NCBI GenBank assembly: GCA_025355175.1
Contig: JANYAF010000142.1
Coordinates: 1-37,829 of the forward strand
Reading direction: 5' to 3'
Source: Deltaproteobacteria bacterium
GTDB lineage: Bacteria; Desulfobacterota; Syntrophia; Syntrophales; Smithellaceae
DNA length: 37,829 nt
Shown: piece by piece, positions 17,411 to 24,024 of the stretch
Layout: each line of letters starts with the position of its first letter
Numbering within the stretch: position 1 is the first letter of the stretch
The notes under the pieces: generated by a model
Database searches by the model: none
Told to the model about the DNA's origin: nothing
Seen by the model: the letters and a program-made list of their open reading frames with translations, nothing else
Translations under genes and position numbers: made by a program

Positions 17411-17510
17411 CGGTGATAACCTAACCACCTAATGCCCTGATCCCCTAAAGGGGACTCGAGGGTACACGAGGGTACACGAGGTGGCACGAGGTCACGCGAC
17501 AGCCCCTAGT
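17411..17510. repeat. Dispersed repeat copy A with short tandem units
   Basis: From 17412 to 17439 the DNA matches the stretch beginning at 19984 in about 25 of 28 bases (GGTGATAACCT, then ACCACCT, then ending CCTG). Both copies continue with an ACTCGAGG box. Copy A then holds imperfect 10-11 bp units (GGGTACACGA twice, GGTGGCACGA, GGTCACGCGA) up to about 17499. It looks like an expanding intergenic repeat, not a gene. The rest up to the sirtuin start at 17596 is AT-rich and probably contains that gene's promoter, but I cannot fix the boxes. Confidence 0.65.
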
Positions 17511-17595
17511 GAAATTTTTCTTTTTGATTTTTGAAGGAGTTAGTGTATTTTAAAAATTAAGTTAAGCATTTGAAAAACAGGAGCGTTCTGGGCCT

Positions 17596-18354
17596 ATGGA
17601 TGAAAAAATCAATAAAGTCGCGAATATGATCGCGAAAGCAAAAAAAGTTGTTGTCTTTACCGGTGCGGGCGTCAGCACAGAATCCGGCATTCCTGATTTT
17701 CGCGGTCCCGGCGGACTCTGGACAAAATATGATCCTGATGATTTCACCATCGACAAGTTTCTAGGATCCCATGCGACACGAAAAAAAATGTGGCAGCGTC
17801 TGCGCGAAGGCGGCTTGATGGAAGACGCGAAACCCAACGCGGCGCATTATGCCATTGTTGAACTGGAAAAGATGGGCAAGCTCAGCGCGCTGGTTACGCA
17901 GAATATCGATAACCTTCATCAAAAAGCAGGCAGCAATCCAGGCCTGATTCGGGAGTTGCACGGCAATATGCAGATGCTGGTTTGCCTGAACTGCCGCGAA
18001 CGTTACCCCATTGCCATTGTTAAGGAGCGGTATGCCGATTCCGATAATGTTCCGACCTGCGATCACTGCCGGGGTATCCTCAAGCCCGACGTCATTTTTT
18101 TCGGTGAGGCGCTGCCGCAGCAGACGCTGGCACAGGCTATGCGGGAGGCCGAGGCGTGCGATCTGATGATCGTCATCGGTTCTTCACTGTTTGTTTATCC
18201 TGCGGCCTACGTTCCGGTTCAAGCCAAGCAGGCAGGTGCGGATCTGGTGATCATCAATAGGGGTGCAACCGAACAGGATTCTTTGGCTGACGTGCGCATC
18301 GACGCCGCCGCAGGCGAGACGATGACGAAGATACTAAACAGGCTGAAAGCGTGA
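17596..18354 (+). CDS. NAD-dependent protein deacylase, sirtuin (Sir2/CobB family)
   Basis: Removes acyl groups from protein lysines, consuming NAD and releasing nicotinamide and O-acyl-ADP-ribose. All catalytic elements are present in 252 residues: GAGVSTESGIPDFRG (23-37) for NAD, QNIDNLH (102-108), catalytic H122, and a zinc ribbon of C130, C133, C155 and C158. GSSLFVYPAA and INRGATEQD close the Rossmann part. The Tyr-xx-Arg pair used for succinyl groups by CobB/SIRT5 is not evident after residue 59, so acetyl or other neutral acyl groups are more likely. AGGAG lies about 12 bases before the ATG. It stands near an HDAC-family gene. Confidence 0.94.
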   Translation: MDEKINKVANMIAKAKKVVVFTGAGVSTESGIPDFRGPGGLWTKYDPDDFTIDKFLGSHATRKKMWQRLREGGLMEDAKPNAAHYAIVELEKMGKLSALVTQNIDNLHQKAGSNPGLIRELHGNMQMLVCLNCRERYPIAIVKERYADSDNVPTCDHCRGILKPDVIFFGEALPQQTLAQAMREAEACDLMIVIGSSLFVYPAAYVPVQAKQAGADLVIINRGATEQDSLADVRIDAAAGETMTKILNRLKA

Positions 18355-18398
18355 AGCGTGAAGCGCGAATGACGAGATACGCTTCACGAGATACGAGG
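18355..18398. repeat. Hairpin and GTGAAGC heptamer repeats after the sirtuin gene
   Basis: CGTGAAGCG (18357-18365) and CGCTTCACG (18380-18388) form a 9-bp stem with a 14-base loop. GTGAAGC occurs in tandem from 18351, the first unit overlapping the sirtuin stop codon. There is no T-tract directly after the stem. GAGG at 18395-18398 serves as ribosome site for the next gene, so the hairpin could affect its translation. Confidence 0.5.
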
Positions 18399-18405
18399 TT
18401 TTTTT

Positions 18406-19170
18406 ATGTGCTTAATCCTTTTTGCTTACAATGTGCATCCGAGTTACCGGCTGATTCTGGCGGCCAATCGCGATGAGTTTTATGACCGGCCGTCCGCCCC
18501 TGCCGATTTCTGGATCAAACATCCACAGGTGCTGGCGGGACTCGATTTGAAGGAGAAGGGCACGTGGCTGGGCGTTACAAAAAAGGGAAAATTTTCAGCC
18601 ACTACCAATTATCGCGATCCGGCCACCTGGAAAGATCAGGCGCCTTCCCGTGGCAAACTGGTCAGCCGGTTTTTGACGGGTTCTTCCGGCGCCGGGCAAT
18701 ATTTGAAAAAAATATCCGCACAGACCTCGCAATACAACGGCTTCAATTTACTGCTGGGAGATGCAGACGAGCTTTTTGTTTACTCCAACCGGGGCGATGC
18801 ACAAAGACTTTCAGCCGGGATTTACGGGTTAAGTAATCGTCTGCTGGATACGCCCTGGCCAAAAGTAAAAAGAGGGAAAAAACTATTGAAAACGGCGCTT
18901 ACCAAAAAAGGAGACGAACTGGAAGAGTCGTTATTTGCCTTGCTTGCGGATCGCCATGTTCCGCCGGACAGCCAGTTGCCGGAAACCGGTGTAAATCCCG
19001 AATGGGAAAAGATATTGTCGCCGATGTTTATCGTGAGCCCCGTTTATGGCACTCGCTCTTCAACGATTTTGCTGATCGGGAAAAACAGAAGGATAAAATT
19101 TGTGGAAAAAGTATATAATGGCGAACCCCAACCCTGGGTGACAAGCCGTTTTTCATTTTTGCAGGAATAA
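18406..19170 (+). CDS. NRDE/TANGO2-family protein
   Basis: A 254-residue protein starting MCLILFAY, with the name-giving NRDE motif (AANRDEFYDRPS, residues 20-31) followed by GLDLKEKGTWLGVTKKGKFSATTNYRD. The N-terminal cysteine right after Met suggests an Ntn-hydrolase-like fold in which Cys2 becomes the nucleophile; that is an inference from the fold family. The human relative TANGO2 has been linked to heme or acyl-CoA handling, but no firm biochemical role is known for bacterial members. It sits between a sirtuin and an HDAC-like gene on the same strand and may share their transcript. Confidence 0.85.
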   Translation: MCLILFAYNVHPSYRLILAANRDEFYDRPSAPADFWIKHPQVLAGLDLKEKGTWLGVTKKGKFSATTNYRDPATWKDQAPSRGKLVSRFLTGSSGAGQYLKKISAQTSQYNGFNLLLGDADELFVYSNRGDAQRLSAGIYGLSNRLLDTPWPKVKRGKKLLKTALTKKGDELEESLFALLADRHVPPDSQLPETGVNPEWEKILSPMFIVSPVYGTRSSTILLIGKNRRIKFVEKVYNGEPQPWVTSRFSFLQE

Positions 19171-19189
19171 AAAACCAAGGAGGATAGTT

Positions 19190-19933
19190 ATGAAGGTTGT
19201 TTATTCCGAGGAATATAAACAGGTCTACTCCTATGATCCTGCGTCCAATCCCGGGAGAATTGAATCCGTAGAGTTTGCTCTGGCAGGGAAGGTCGATTAC
19301 ATCGAGCCGCAGCCGGCTTCGGAAGAAGATATTGCGGCTGTGCATACCCCAAGGCACATCGCCGAAATCCGGCGCGAAGGCGTCTATGACATTGCCGCGC
19401 TGGCCGCGGGCGGAGCGATTAAGGCTGCCGAGATCGGGCTTTCCGAACCCTGTTTTGCTGTGATCCGGCCACCCGGCCATCACGCCTCCGCCGATACCGC
19501 CTGGGGCTTCTGCTACTTCAACAACATGGCCATTGCGCTGATAAAGCTTAAAAAGACGGATAAAATCAACAAAGCTTTTATTCTGGATTTTGATCTGCAT
19601 GTGGGCGACGGCAATATCAATATCCTGAGCCCGAAAGGTTACGTGACGATTTTGAATCCCGGCGGCCAGGACCGCAATGAATATTTAAGAACCGTCAACA
19701 ACGCGCTCGAAAAGACGGACGCAGACATAATTGCCGTATCCGCCGGTTTTGACAATCATGAAAACGACTGGGGCGGGTTGCTCAAGACCGAGGATTACAC
19801 CTCTATGGGCAAACTTGTCCGGGATGTCGCCTGCCGCAATGCGGGCGGTTGTTTCGGCATTCTGGAAGGCGGCTACAATCACACTGTTCTAGGCAAGAAT
19901 GTTCTGGCCTTTATTGAGGGATTGGGCGCCTAA
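19190..19933 (+). CDS. Histone-deacetylase-superfamily amidohydrolase (short form)
   Basis: Zinc-dependent deacylase/amidohydrolase fold of the HDAC/AcuC/acetylpolyamine amidohydrolase superfamily. Visible are RPPGHHA (paired active-site histidines H97 and H98), WGFCYFNN, DFDLHVGDG (zinc ligands D135 and H137), SAGFDNH (ligand D188) and EGGYN with the catalytic Tyr229. At 247 residues it is shorter than typical members (300-370), with a compact N-terminus and C-terminus. AAGGAGG precedes the ATG. It lies 20 bases after the NRDE gene and converges on the polyferredoxin gene, with stop codons overlapping by 4 bases. Substrate unknown: protein lysine, polyamine or small amide are all possible. 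Confidence 0.9.
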   Translation: MKVVYSEEYKQVYSYDPASNPGRIESVEFALAGKVDYIEPQPASEEDIAAVHTPRHIAEIRREGVYDIAALAAGGAIKAAEIGLSEPCFAVIRPPGHHASADTAWGFCYFNNMAIALIKLKKTDKINKAFILDFDLHVGDGNINILSPKGYVTILNPGGQDRNEYLRTVNNALEKTDADIIAVSAGFDNHENDWGGLLKTEDYTSMGKLVRDVACRNAGGCFGILEGGYNHTVLGKNVLAFIEGLGA

Positions 19934-21519
19934 AAAGGAAAATCCTTATCGGGCGGCTTCTTTTGCTCGACCGCTTTTTCGGGGGTGATAACCTGACCAC
20001 CTGATGACCTGGGGGTCACTCGAGGCGGCGCGAGGTTATACGGATATTTTTCCGCTTTTTTATGAACCGCGTTGGTGTGGACGACGATGGATCGGGGCAC
20101 GGTAGGGCAGGCGAGTTGACACGCGCCGCAGCCGATGCAATATTGCTTGTCGATTTCCGGATAGAGAATATTTTCCTTGTCCACGAAACGGATAGCATGC
20201 GTCGGGCAGACTTCCCCGCAGGCGCCGCAATTATTATGATCGACGAAAACAACGCAAATATCTTTTAAAAGTTCGGCTTCGCCAATCTGCGTGATTTTTT
20301 TTTCATCAAGCGAAAGTGGCATGAGCGCGCCGGTGGGGCAAACCTTACAGCAGACGTTACACTCATAATCACAAAAACTTTTTTCATAATTCATTTTCGG
20401 TTGCAGCAAACCGGATACGCCGAAGTCCATAAAAGTAGGCGTCAGCACCTGCGTTGGGCAGATACTGACACATAGAGAACAGGCGGTGCAGGTCTCTATA
20501 AAGCGTGTTGTATTGAGAGAGCCGGGCGGCGTGACCGGCGGATTTGCCCTTGCGGAATTGGCGTCCAGAAACGCGCGAATGTTCGCGTTAAACGCTAAAA
20601 GACCGGCGGCAGACGCCGCGACACTTCCGATGATAAAACCACGGCGCGCCGGCGACCAGGTATCGATATTGGTTTGACTTTGTCTTCGTTGATAGCTGAT
20701 GGTGGCTTGGGAACAGGCATCAAGACAGTTAAAGCAGCCTACGCAGCGACTCATGTCAATGGAGGCGTTTTGCGGGTCAATGCACCCCGCCTTGCAGACA
20801 TTTTCACACCGCACACATTCGGAACAGGCTTTTTGGTTCAGCGTGAATTGAAAAATGGACACGCGCGATAGCAGTCCTAAAAGCGTTCCCACCGGACAAA
20901 CCGTATTGCAATATAGGCGGCCGCGTGTTGCGGCGAGATACAAAATCAGCAGGAAAAAGCCCGCCGTCACGGCCAAAACCGACAGGGGAATGGAAGCCGT
21001 CTGTTTCGGGTACCAGTAAAGATCAAAAGGCTTTAAGGCCATAATTCCCAGGTTGTAAGTCTGGATGATCAGCGGTTGAAGAAAATGCGCAAAAATTCTT
21101 CCTGTCAGAGAGTAAGGGTCAATCAGGCTGACCAGCGACAATGAACCGATCAATACCGCCACGACCGTTAAAGCCAGAAGCGTATAGCGCAGGCCGTTAT
21201 GGGGTTTGGAAAAAGAATGTTTGGGCTGCAGGCCGACCCGTCGCGATCCAGCCATCAGCAAATCCTGAAGCGTTCCCAGCGGGCACAGGAAGGAACAATA
21301 AACCCTGCCGAAGATCAGTGTAATCAGCACAATAAAGATCAAACCGGCAATGAACAATGCTTCCGGCTGTGTGATTGTTTGCATCAGAGCAGGGACAAAT
21401 TGAAAAGGCAGCAGGATGTCCGAAAGGCTGACGGACAATTTTTCCGGGCCCACAAACAGCAGGATAAACAAAATAAAGATGATACCGGACATGATCTTGC
21501 GTATCTTTATCAGCGTCAA
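19930..21519 (-). CDS. Membrane-bound polyferredoxin, NapH-like half fused to a NapG-like half
   Basis: A 529-residue iron-sulfur membrane protein. Hydrophobic segments near 10-25, 53-70, 112-133 and 178-197 form a NapH-type core with two CxxxCP motifs (C75/C79 and C204/C208), followed by two ferredoxin motifs (C232-C246 and C259-C269). Then comes SPARRGFIIGSVAASAAGLLAF (about 289-310), which looks like an embedded twin-arginine signal, and a second module with four cysteine clusters (C344-C354, C383-C394, C431-C438, C461-C471). NapG is a Tat-exported ferredoxin, so the chain reads as NapH plus NapG in one piece, probably passing quinol electrons to the periplasm. Start is TTG with GAGGAG eight bases upstream. 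The tail contains a dispersed repeat. Partner unknown. Confidence 0.85.
   Translation of the reverse strand: MTLIKIRKIMSGIIFILFILLFVGPEKLSVSLSDILLPFQFVPALMQTITQPEALFIAGLIFIVLITLIFGRVYCSFLCPLGTLQDLLMAGSRRVGLQPKHSFSKPHNGLRYTLLALTVVAVLIGSLSLVSLIDPYSLTGRIFAHFLQPLIIQTYNLGIMALKPFDLYWYPKQTASIPLSVLAVTAGFFLLILYLAATRGRLYCNTVCPVGTLLGLLSRVSIFQFTLNQKACSECVRCENVCKAGCIDPQNASIDMSRCVGCFNCLDACSQATISYQRRQSQTNIDTWSPARRGFIIGSVAASAAGLLAFNANIRAFLDANSARANPPVTPPGSLNTTRFIETCTACSLCVSICPTQVLTPTFMDFGVSGLLQPKMNYEKSFCDYECNVCCKVCPTGALMPLSLDEKKITQIGEAELLKDICVVFVDHNNCGACGEVCPTHAIRFVDKENILYPEIDKQYCIGCGACQLACPTVPRSIVVHTNAVHKKAEKYPYNLAPPRVTPRSSGGQVITPEKAVEQKKPPDKDFPF
19984..20035. repeat. Dispersed repeat copy B, inside the end of the polyferredoxin gene
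   Basis: GGTGATAACCT...ACCACCT...CCTG from 19984 matches copy A at 17412 with about three mismatches in 28 bases, and is followed by a GGTCACTCGAGG stretch also resembling copy A. It lies within the coding frame of the minus-strand polyferredoxin and encodes most of its Pro/Lys-rich tail (about residues 496-512). The repeat therefore appears to have been absorbed into the gene. Confidence 0.6.
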
Positions 21520-21559
21520 GGATTGCGCTCCTCATTTCAAAGTCAAATCCGCGCGAGGG

Positions 21560-21606
21560 TAGGGAACGGTCGCGACCACCCCTGCGGGTGGCAAGACCGT
21601 TCCCTA
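21560..21606. repeat. Perfect nested hairpin between the DUF362 and polyferredoxin genes
   Basis: TAGGGAACGGTC (21560-21571) and GACCGTTCCCTA (21595-21606) pair perfectly, with an inner CCACCC/GGGTGG stem (21576-21591). The outer arm includes the DUF362 stop codon. No T-tract follows on the minus strand, so this is more likely a REP-type element or an mRNA-stabilising or attenuating structure within the operon than a terminator. Confidence 0.6.
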
Positions 21607-22557
21607 CATGGCGAAAGTGACAATTTTCAGCTCTTTTAAGTTCATATTGCCGGTTTTCTGGGCATGGGCAATTTTGATGTAACCTATGTCTTCGGGTTCC
21701 TTCCCGAAAATTCTGACGGCTGCCGCGTCCACCGCCACAATATCCCTAGACATGAGCAGTGTCTTTTTCATCTGAATGTTGGCAGACTGAGGGTTGCTCG
21801 GGCCTGCGGGCCCTTGGCTCATCAGCACGCGGTAAGCGTCCACTATATTGAGATCGGGTTTGCGATACAGACAAAAATCCGCAATGCACTGATCCAGACC
21901 GGTCAGATGATATTCCATACGGTTTTTAACGATGCCCATCAGATTTTTCATGGCGATGGACAGATGCGCGGAGCTGTGATGCTTGAGCACCGGTGCATTG
22001 ATGAACACGTCGCAATCCAGAATCAGGCTGTGTACATCCGCCGTTTTCAGTTTCTTGCCGCCGGGAATCGTGACTTCGCGGTAACTGAAATCATCCACCG
22101 GCACAATGATGCCGCGTGCGGCTTTGGCCGCGTCCTCGATGCCACTCAGTTTATAGCAGTTCTTGGCGTTGCCGGAGGTGGGTGTCACCACGTTGTCGAA
22201 GACATAGACGCGTTTGGCGCCTGCCGTATAACAAGATTCAATGATGGTTTTGATAAGCAGTGGATTGGTGGTGGCGCCGATTTCCGGAACGCGTGGAAAA
22301 CCGATGTTGGGCTTGACGACAACCGTCTGCCCTTTTTTGACAAACTGTTCCATGCCGCCCATCAGTTCGATAGCTTTTTTGAACATGGCGTCCGGCTCGC
22401 CGTTTTTGACGGCGACCAGATCGGGAATCCCGGCAGGTTTTTCCTTTGCCAGGAGAAAATCCGGTTTGCCGAGAATAACCGCGCCACCCGCGATCAGACC
22501 GAGCGACAGACCTTTGGAAATTACTTCCCGCCGGTTGAATTTACGTGTGTCTGTCAT
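21604..22557 (-). CDS. DUF362-family protein with twin-arginine signal
   Basis: A 317-residue protein that starts with a Tat-type signal (NRREVISKGLSLGLIAGGAV, residues 8-27), so it should be folded with its cofactor before export. The DUF362 core is visible: VVVKPNIGFPRVPEIGATTNP, AGAKRVYVFDN, FINAPVLKHHSSAHLSIAMKNLMGIV and DAYRVLMSQGP. In other proteins this domain accompanies iron-sulfur domains. It has no ferredoxin motif of its own here, but the next gene supplies six clusters. AGGAGGT precedes the ATG. The MITE at 22608 ends about 50 bases upstream, so its promoter may lie in or be displaced by that element. Biochemical function unknown. Confidence 0.88.
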   Translation of the reverse strand: MTDTRKFNRREVISKGLSLGLIAGGAVILGKPDFLLAKEKPAGIPDLVAVKNGEPDAMFKKAIELMGGMEQFVKKGQTVVVKPNIGFPRVPEIGATTNPLLIKTIIESCYTAGAKRVYVFDNVVTPTSGNAKNCYKLSGIEDAAKAARGIIVPVDDFSYREVTIPGGKKLKTADVHSLILDCDVFINAPVLKHHSSAHLSIAMKNLMGIVKNRMEYHLTGLDQCIADFCLYRKPDLNIVDAYRVLMSQGPAGPSNPQSANIQMKKTLLMSRDIVAVDAAAVRIFGKEPEDIGYIKIAHAQKTGNMNLKELKIVTFAM

Positions 22558-22607
22558 ATTTACCTCCTGTTTATTGTGTCTTGACTAAGAAACAAACAAA
22601 ATATTTC

Positions 22608-22776
22608 GAGAGCTTTGCACAACCACATAAAACCAACAATTTTGTCATTCCCGTCTTGTGACCTGAAGGTTACGAAAGCGGGAATCCAGTTTTTTCAATT
22701 GCTTACTAGATTCCCGCTTTCGTAACCTTCAGGTTATTCGCGGGAATGACGAATAGAGAGGTTGTGCAAAGCTCTC
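22608..22776. mobile_element. 169-bp MITE-like element with 17-bp terminal inverted repeats and 5-bp target duplication
   Basis: GAGAGCTTTGCACAACC (22608-22624) is exactly complementary to 22760-22776. ATTTC stands directly outside both ends (22603-22607 and 22777-22781), a 5-bp target-site duplication. Inside, two further perfect inverted pairs are nested: GTCATTCCCG/CGGGAATGAC (22644-22653, 22741-22750) and a 26-base arm (22661-22686 with 22709-22734). No coding frame is present, so a transposase elsewhere in the genome must have moved it. It lies between the divergent DUF362 and Rho_N-like genes. Confidence 0.88.
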
Positions 22777-22888
22777 ATTTCGGTGTTTGAGAATTATAAG
22801 GAGAAAGTGATCAGGTGTCAATCAAAAGAGGATAGCAGGGGTGCCGTATACATTTTCATGACGGTGTGGAATTCCAACCCTTCCGGGG

Positions 22889-22917
22889 TTGAACTGTACC
22901 ATGGGTTGTGGTATAAA
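22889..22917 (+). promoter_or_regulatory. Promoter of the Rho_N-like gene
   Basis: TTGAAC (22889-22894) and TATAAA (22912-22917) are separated by exactly 17 bp, about 70 bases before the start codon. The stretch 22777-22888 between MITE and promoter shows nothing else I can support. Confidence 0.65.
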
Positions 22918-22986
22918 AAGACCGCTCACTTACTTTATGCATTGCAAGTTGATTCCCCAAATATAAAAAAAGGAGGTCTATGCGCG

Positions 22987-23346
22987 ATGTCAGAAGAAGC
23001 TCACAAAAAAGAACACGACGAAAAATATCTGGACAAGCTGACCATCAAGGAATTGCGGGAAATGGCCGCCGAGTTTCCCCATGAACGGGCGATTCACGAC
23101 ATGAAAAAGGAGGAAATCATCGCCTTTATCAAGGAAGTCAAGGGTATCAAGGACGACGGGCTCATCAAGAGAAAGAAACATATGGCTAAAATCAAAATAT
23201 CCAAGACCGAACTCAAGGCCAAAATCCGCGAACTGAAGGGTCTCCGGCTGCAGGCAATGGAAGTAAGCGAAACCGAAAAAGCTGTCTTGCTGCGACATCA
23301 GATCAGCAGACTGAAGAAGATATCACGCCGCGTCGCAGAAGCGTGA
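22987..23346 (+). CDS. Small basic protein with an N-terminal Rho_N/SAP-like motif
   Basis: A 119-residue, highly charged protein. The frame is open from 22762, but that start lies inside the MITE; the ATG at 22987 has AGGAGG at 22971-22976 and follows a good promoter. Residues 15-55 (LDKLTIKELREMAAEF...MKKEEIIAFI) match the helix-extended loop-helix pattern of the Rho N-terminal domain and related SAP/HeH motifs, which bind RNA or DNA. The remaining 60 residues are Lys/Arg-rich amphipathic helices, perhaps a coiled coil. No catalytic part of Rho is present. A nucleic-acid-binding role is inferred. A strong terminator follows at 23394. Confidence 0.7.
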   Translation: MSEEAHKKEHDEKYLDKLTIKELREMAAEFPHERAIHDMKKEEIIAFIKEVKGIKDDGLIKRKKHMAKIKISKTELKAKIRELKGLRLQAMEVSETEKAVLLRHQISRLKKISRRVAEA

Positions 23347-23393
23347 AGAAGTACGCTGTGAGGCTGAAGACTATAGACTGAAGGTTAAAAGGA

Positions 23394-23440
23394 AAGGGCA
23401 AGATGTTACACGCAACATCTTGTCCTTATTTTTTGTTTTC
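23394..23440 (+). terminator. Rho-independent terminator after the Rho_N-like gene
   Basis: Arms 23394-23407 and 23414-23427 (core GGGCAAGATGTT and AACATCTTGTCC) form a 14-bp stem with one G-U and loop ACACGC. ATTTTTTGTTTT follows. This is a canonical intrinsic terminator. Confidence 0.88.
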
Positions 23441-23480
23441 CCCTGAAAAATAATGAGCTTTTGTGAGTGGTAATAATTAA

Positions 23481-23672
23481 TATTCATTTGATTTTCAACG
23501 GGAATTTAGGTATGAAGCCTGTGGACGCTCACCAGCAAAAGATCTAAGTATAGAACTTCATGTAGATCACATCATTCCTTGGTCAAAAGGTGGACAGAAC
23601 ACAGCGGAAAATCTGCGCACACTTTGCTCCGATTGCAATTTAGGGAAATGTGTAACTATTGAAAATGCATAA
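23481..23672 (+). pseudogene. HNH endonuclease remnant, 5' part lost
   Basis: Reading from 23481 to TAA at 23670-23672 gives a C-terminal HNH fold: RYEACGRSPAKDL, ELHVDHIIPWSKGG, ENLRTLCSDCNLGK. The Asp-His pair, the Asn and the second Cys-x2-Cys of the HNH motif are intact. There is no start codon or ribosome site in this frame. A stop codon lies at the 5' end (23478-23480), and the first zinc knuckle has one cysteine where two are normal. It looks like the decayed end of a McrA-type nuclease, left after insertion or deletion. Confidence 0.72.
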
Positions 23673-23683
23673 CAAATAAATCA

Positions 23684-23709
23684 ACCGGACCCGCGTTCCG
23701 CGGGCCGGT
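23684..23709 (+). terminator. Strong GC hairpin after the HNH remnant
   Basis: ACCGG and CCCGCG (23684-23695, one bulged A) pair with CGCGGG and CCGGT (23699-23709) over a 3-base loop, followed by GATTATTTC. It is a plausible terminator, but the T-tract is poor. It also insulates the toxin-antitoxin promoter just downstream. Confidence 0.5.
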
Positions 23710-23735
23710 GATTATTTCATTCGCTATAAAAATAT

Positions 23736-23778
23736 TTGATGTTGTGACGTTTTAGTGCTATAGTTACGCAACGTCACA
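23736..23778 (+). promoter_or_regulatory. Promoter and operator of the toxin-antitoxin pair
   Basis: TTGATG (23736-23741) and TATAGT (23759-23764) are 17 bp apart. A perfect inverted repeat, TGTGACGTT (23743-23751) and AACGTCACA (23770-23778), brackets the -10 box and ends at the ribosome site AGGAGGT. This is the arrangement expected for autorepression by a ribbon-helix-helix antitoxin. Confidence 0.72.
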
Positions 23779-23790
23779 GGAGGTGATATT

Positions 23791-24024
23791 ATGGGAACAG
23801 CGGCAATGCGCGCAACAGTTTATTTAGATCCGGAATTGCACAAAGCATTACGATTGAAAGCGGTAGAGACCACGCAGTCAATCTCGAAACTTGTGAATGA
23901 CGCCATCAAAGAATCCCTTGCCGAGGACGCGGAAGATATTGCGGCTTTTGAGGCAAGAGCCAAAGAGCCATTGATTAGCTACGACGCGATGATCAAGAGG
24001 CTGAAAAAAGATGGCCGAATATAA
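23791..24024 (+). CDS. Ribbon-helix-helix antitoxin of a type II toxin-antitoxin pair
   Basis: A 77-residue protein. MRATVYLDPELHKALRLKAVETTQSISKLVNDAIKESL is a standard ribbon-helix-helix (CopG/Arc-like) DNA-binding domain: one beta strand and two helices. The acidic C-terminal half (AEDAEDIAAFEARAKEP) would wrap and neutralise the toxin. ATG at 23791 follows AGGAGGT; ATG at 23806 is possible. It overlaps the toxin gene by 14 bases, and the dyad at 23743-23778 is its likely binding site. Confidence 0.87.
   Translation: MGTAAMRATVYLDPELHKALRLKAVETTQSISKLVNDAIKESLAEDAEDIAAFEARAKEPLISYDAMIKRLKKDGRI

Noticed and set aside
17450-17500. Short tandem units resembling a CRISPR array
   Set aside because: The units are 10-11 bp, imperfect, without spacers of constant length, and no cas gene is near.
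21664-22584. A 306-codon plus-strand reading frame opposite the DUF362 gene
   Set aside because: Its translation has no recognisable motif or ribosome site, and the minus strand encodes a complete Tat-type DUF362 protein. It is the antisense shadow of a GC-rich gene.
22762-22986. Extended 194-residue version of the Rho_N-like protein
   Set aside because: The extension would start inside the terminal repeat of the MITE and run through the promoter. A good ribosome site precedes the ATG at 22987.
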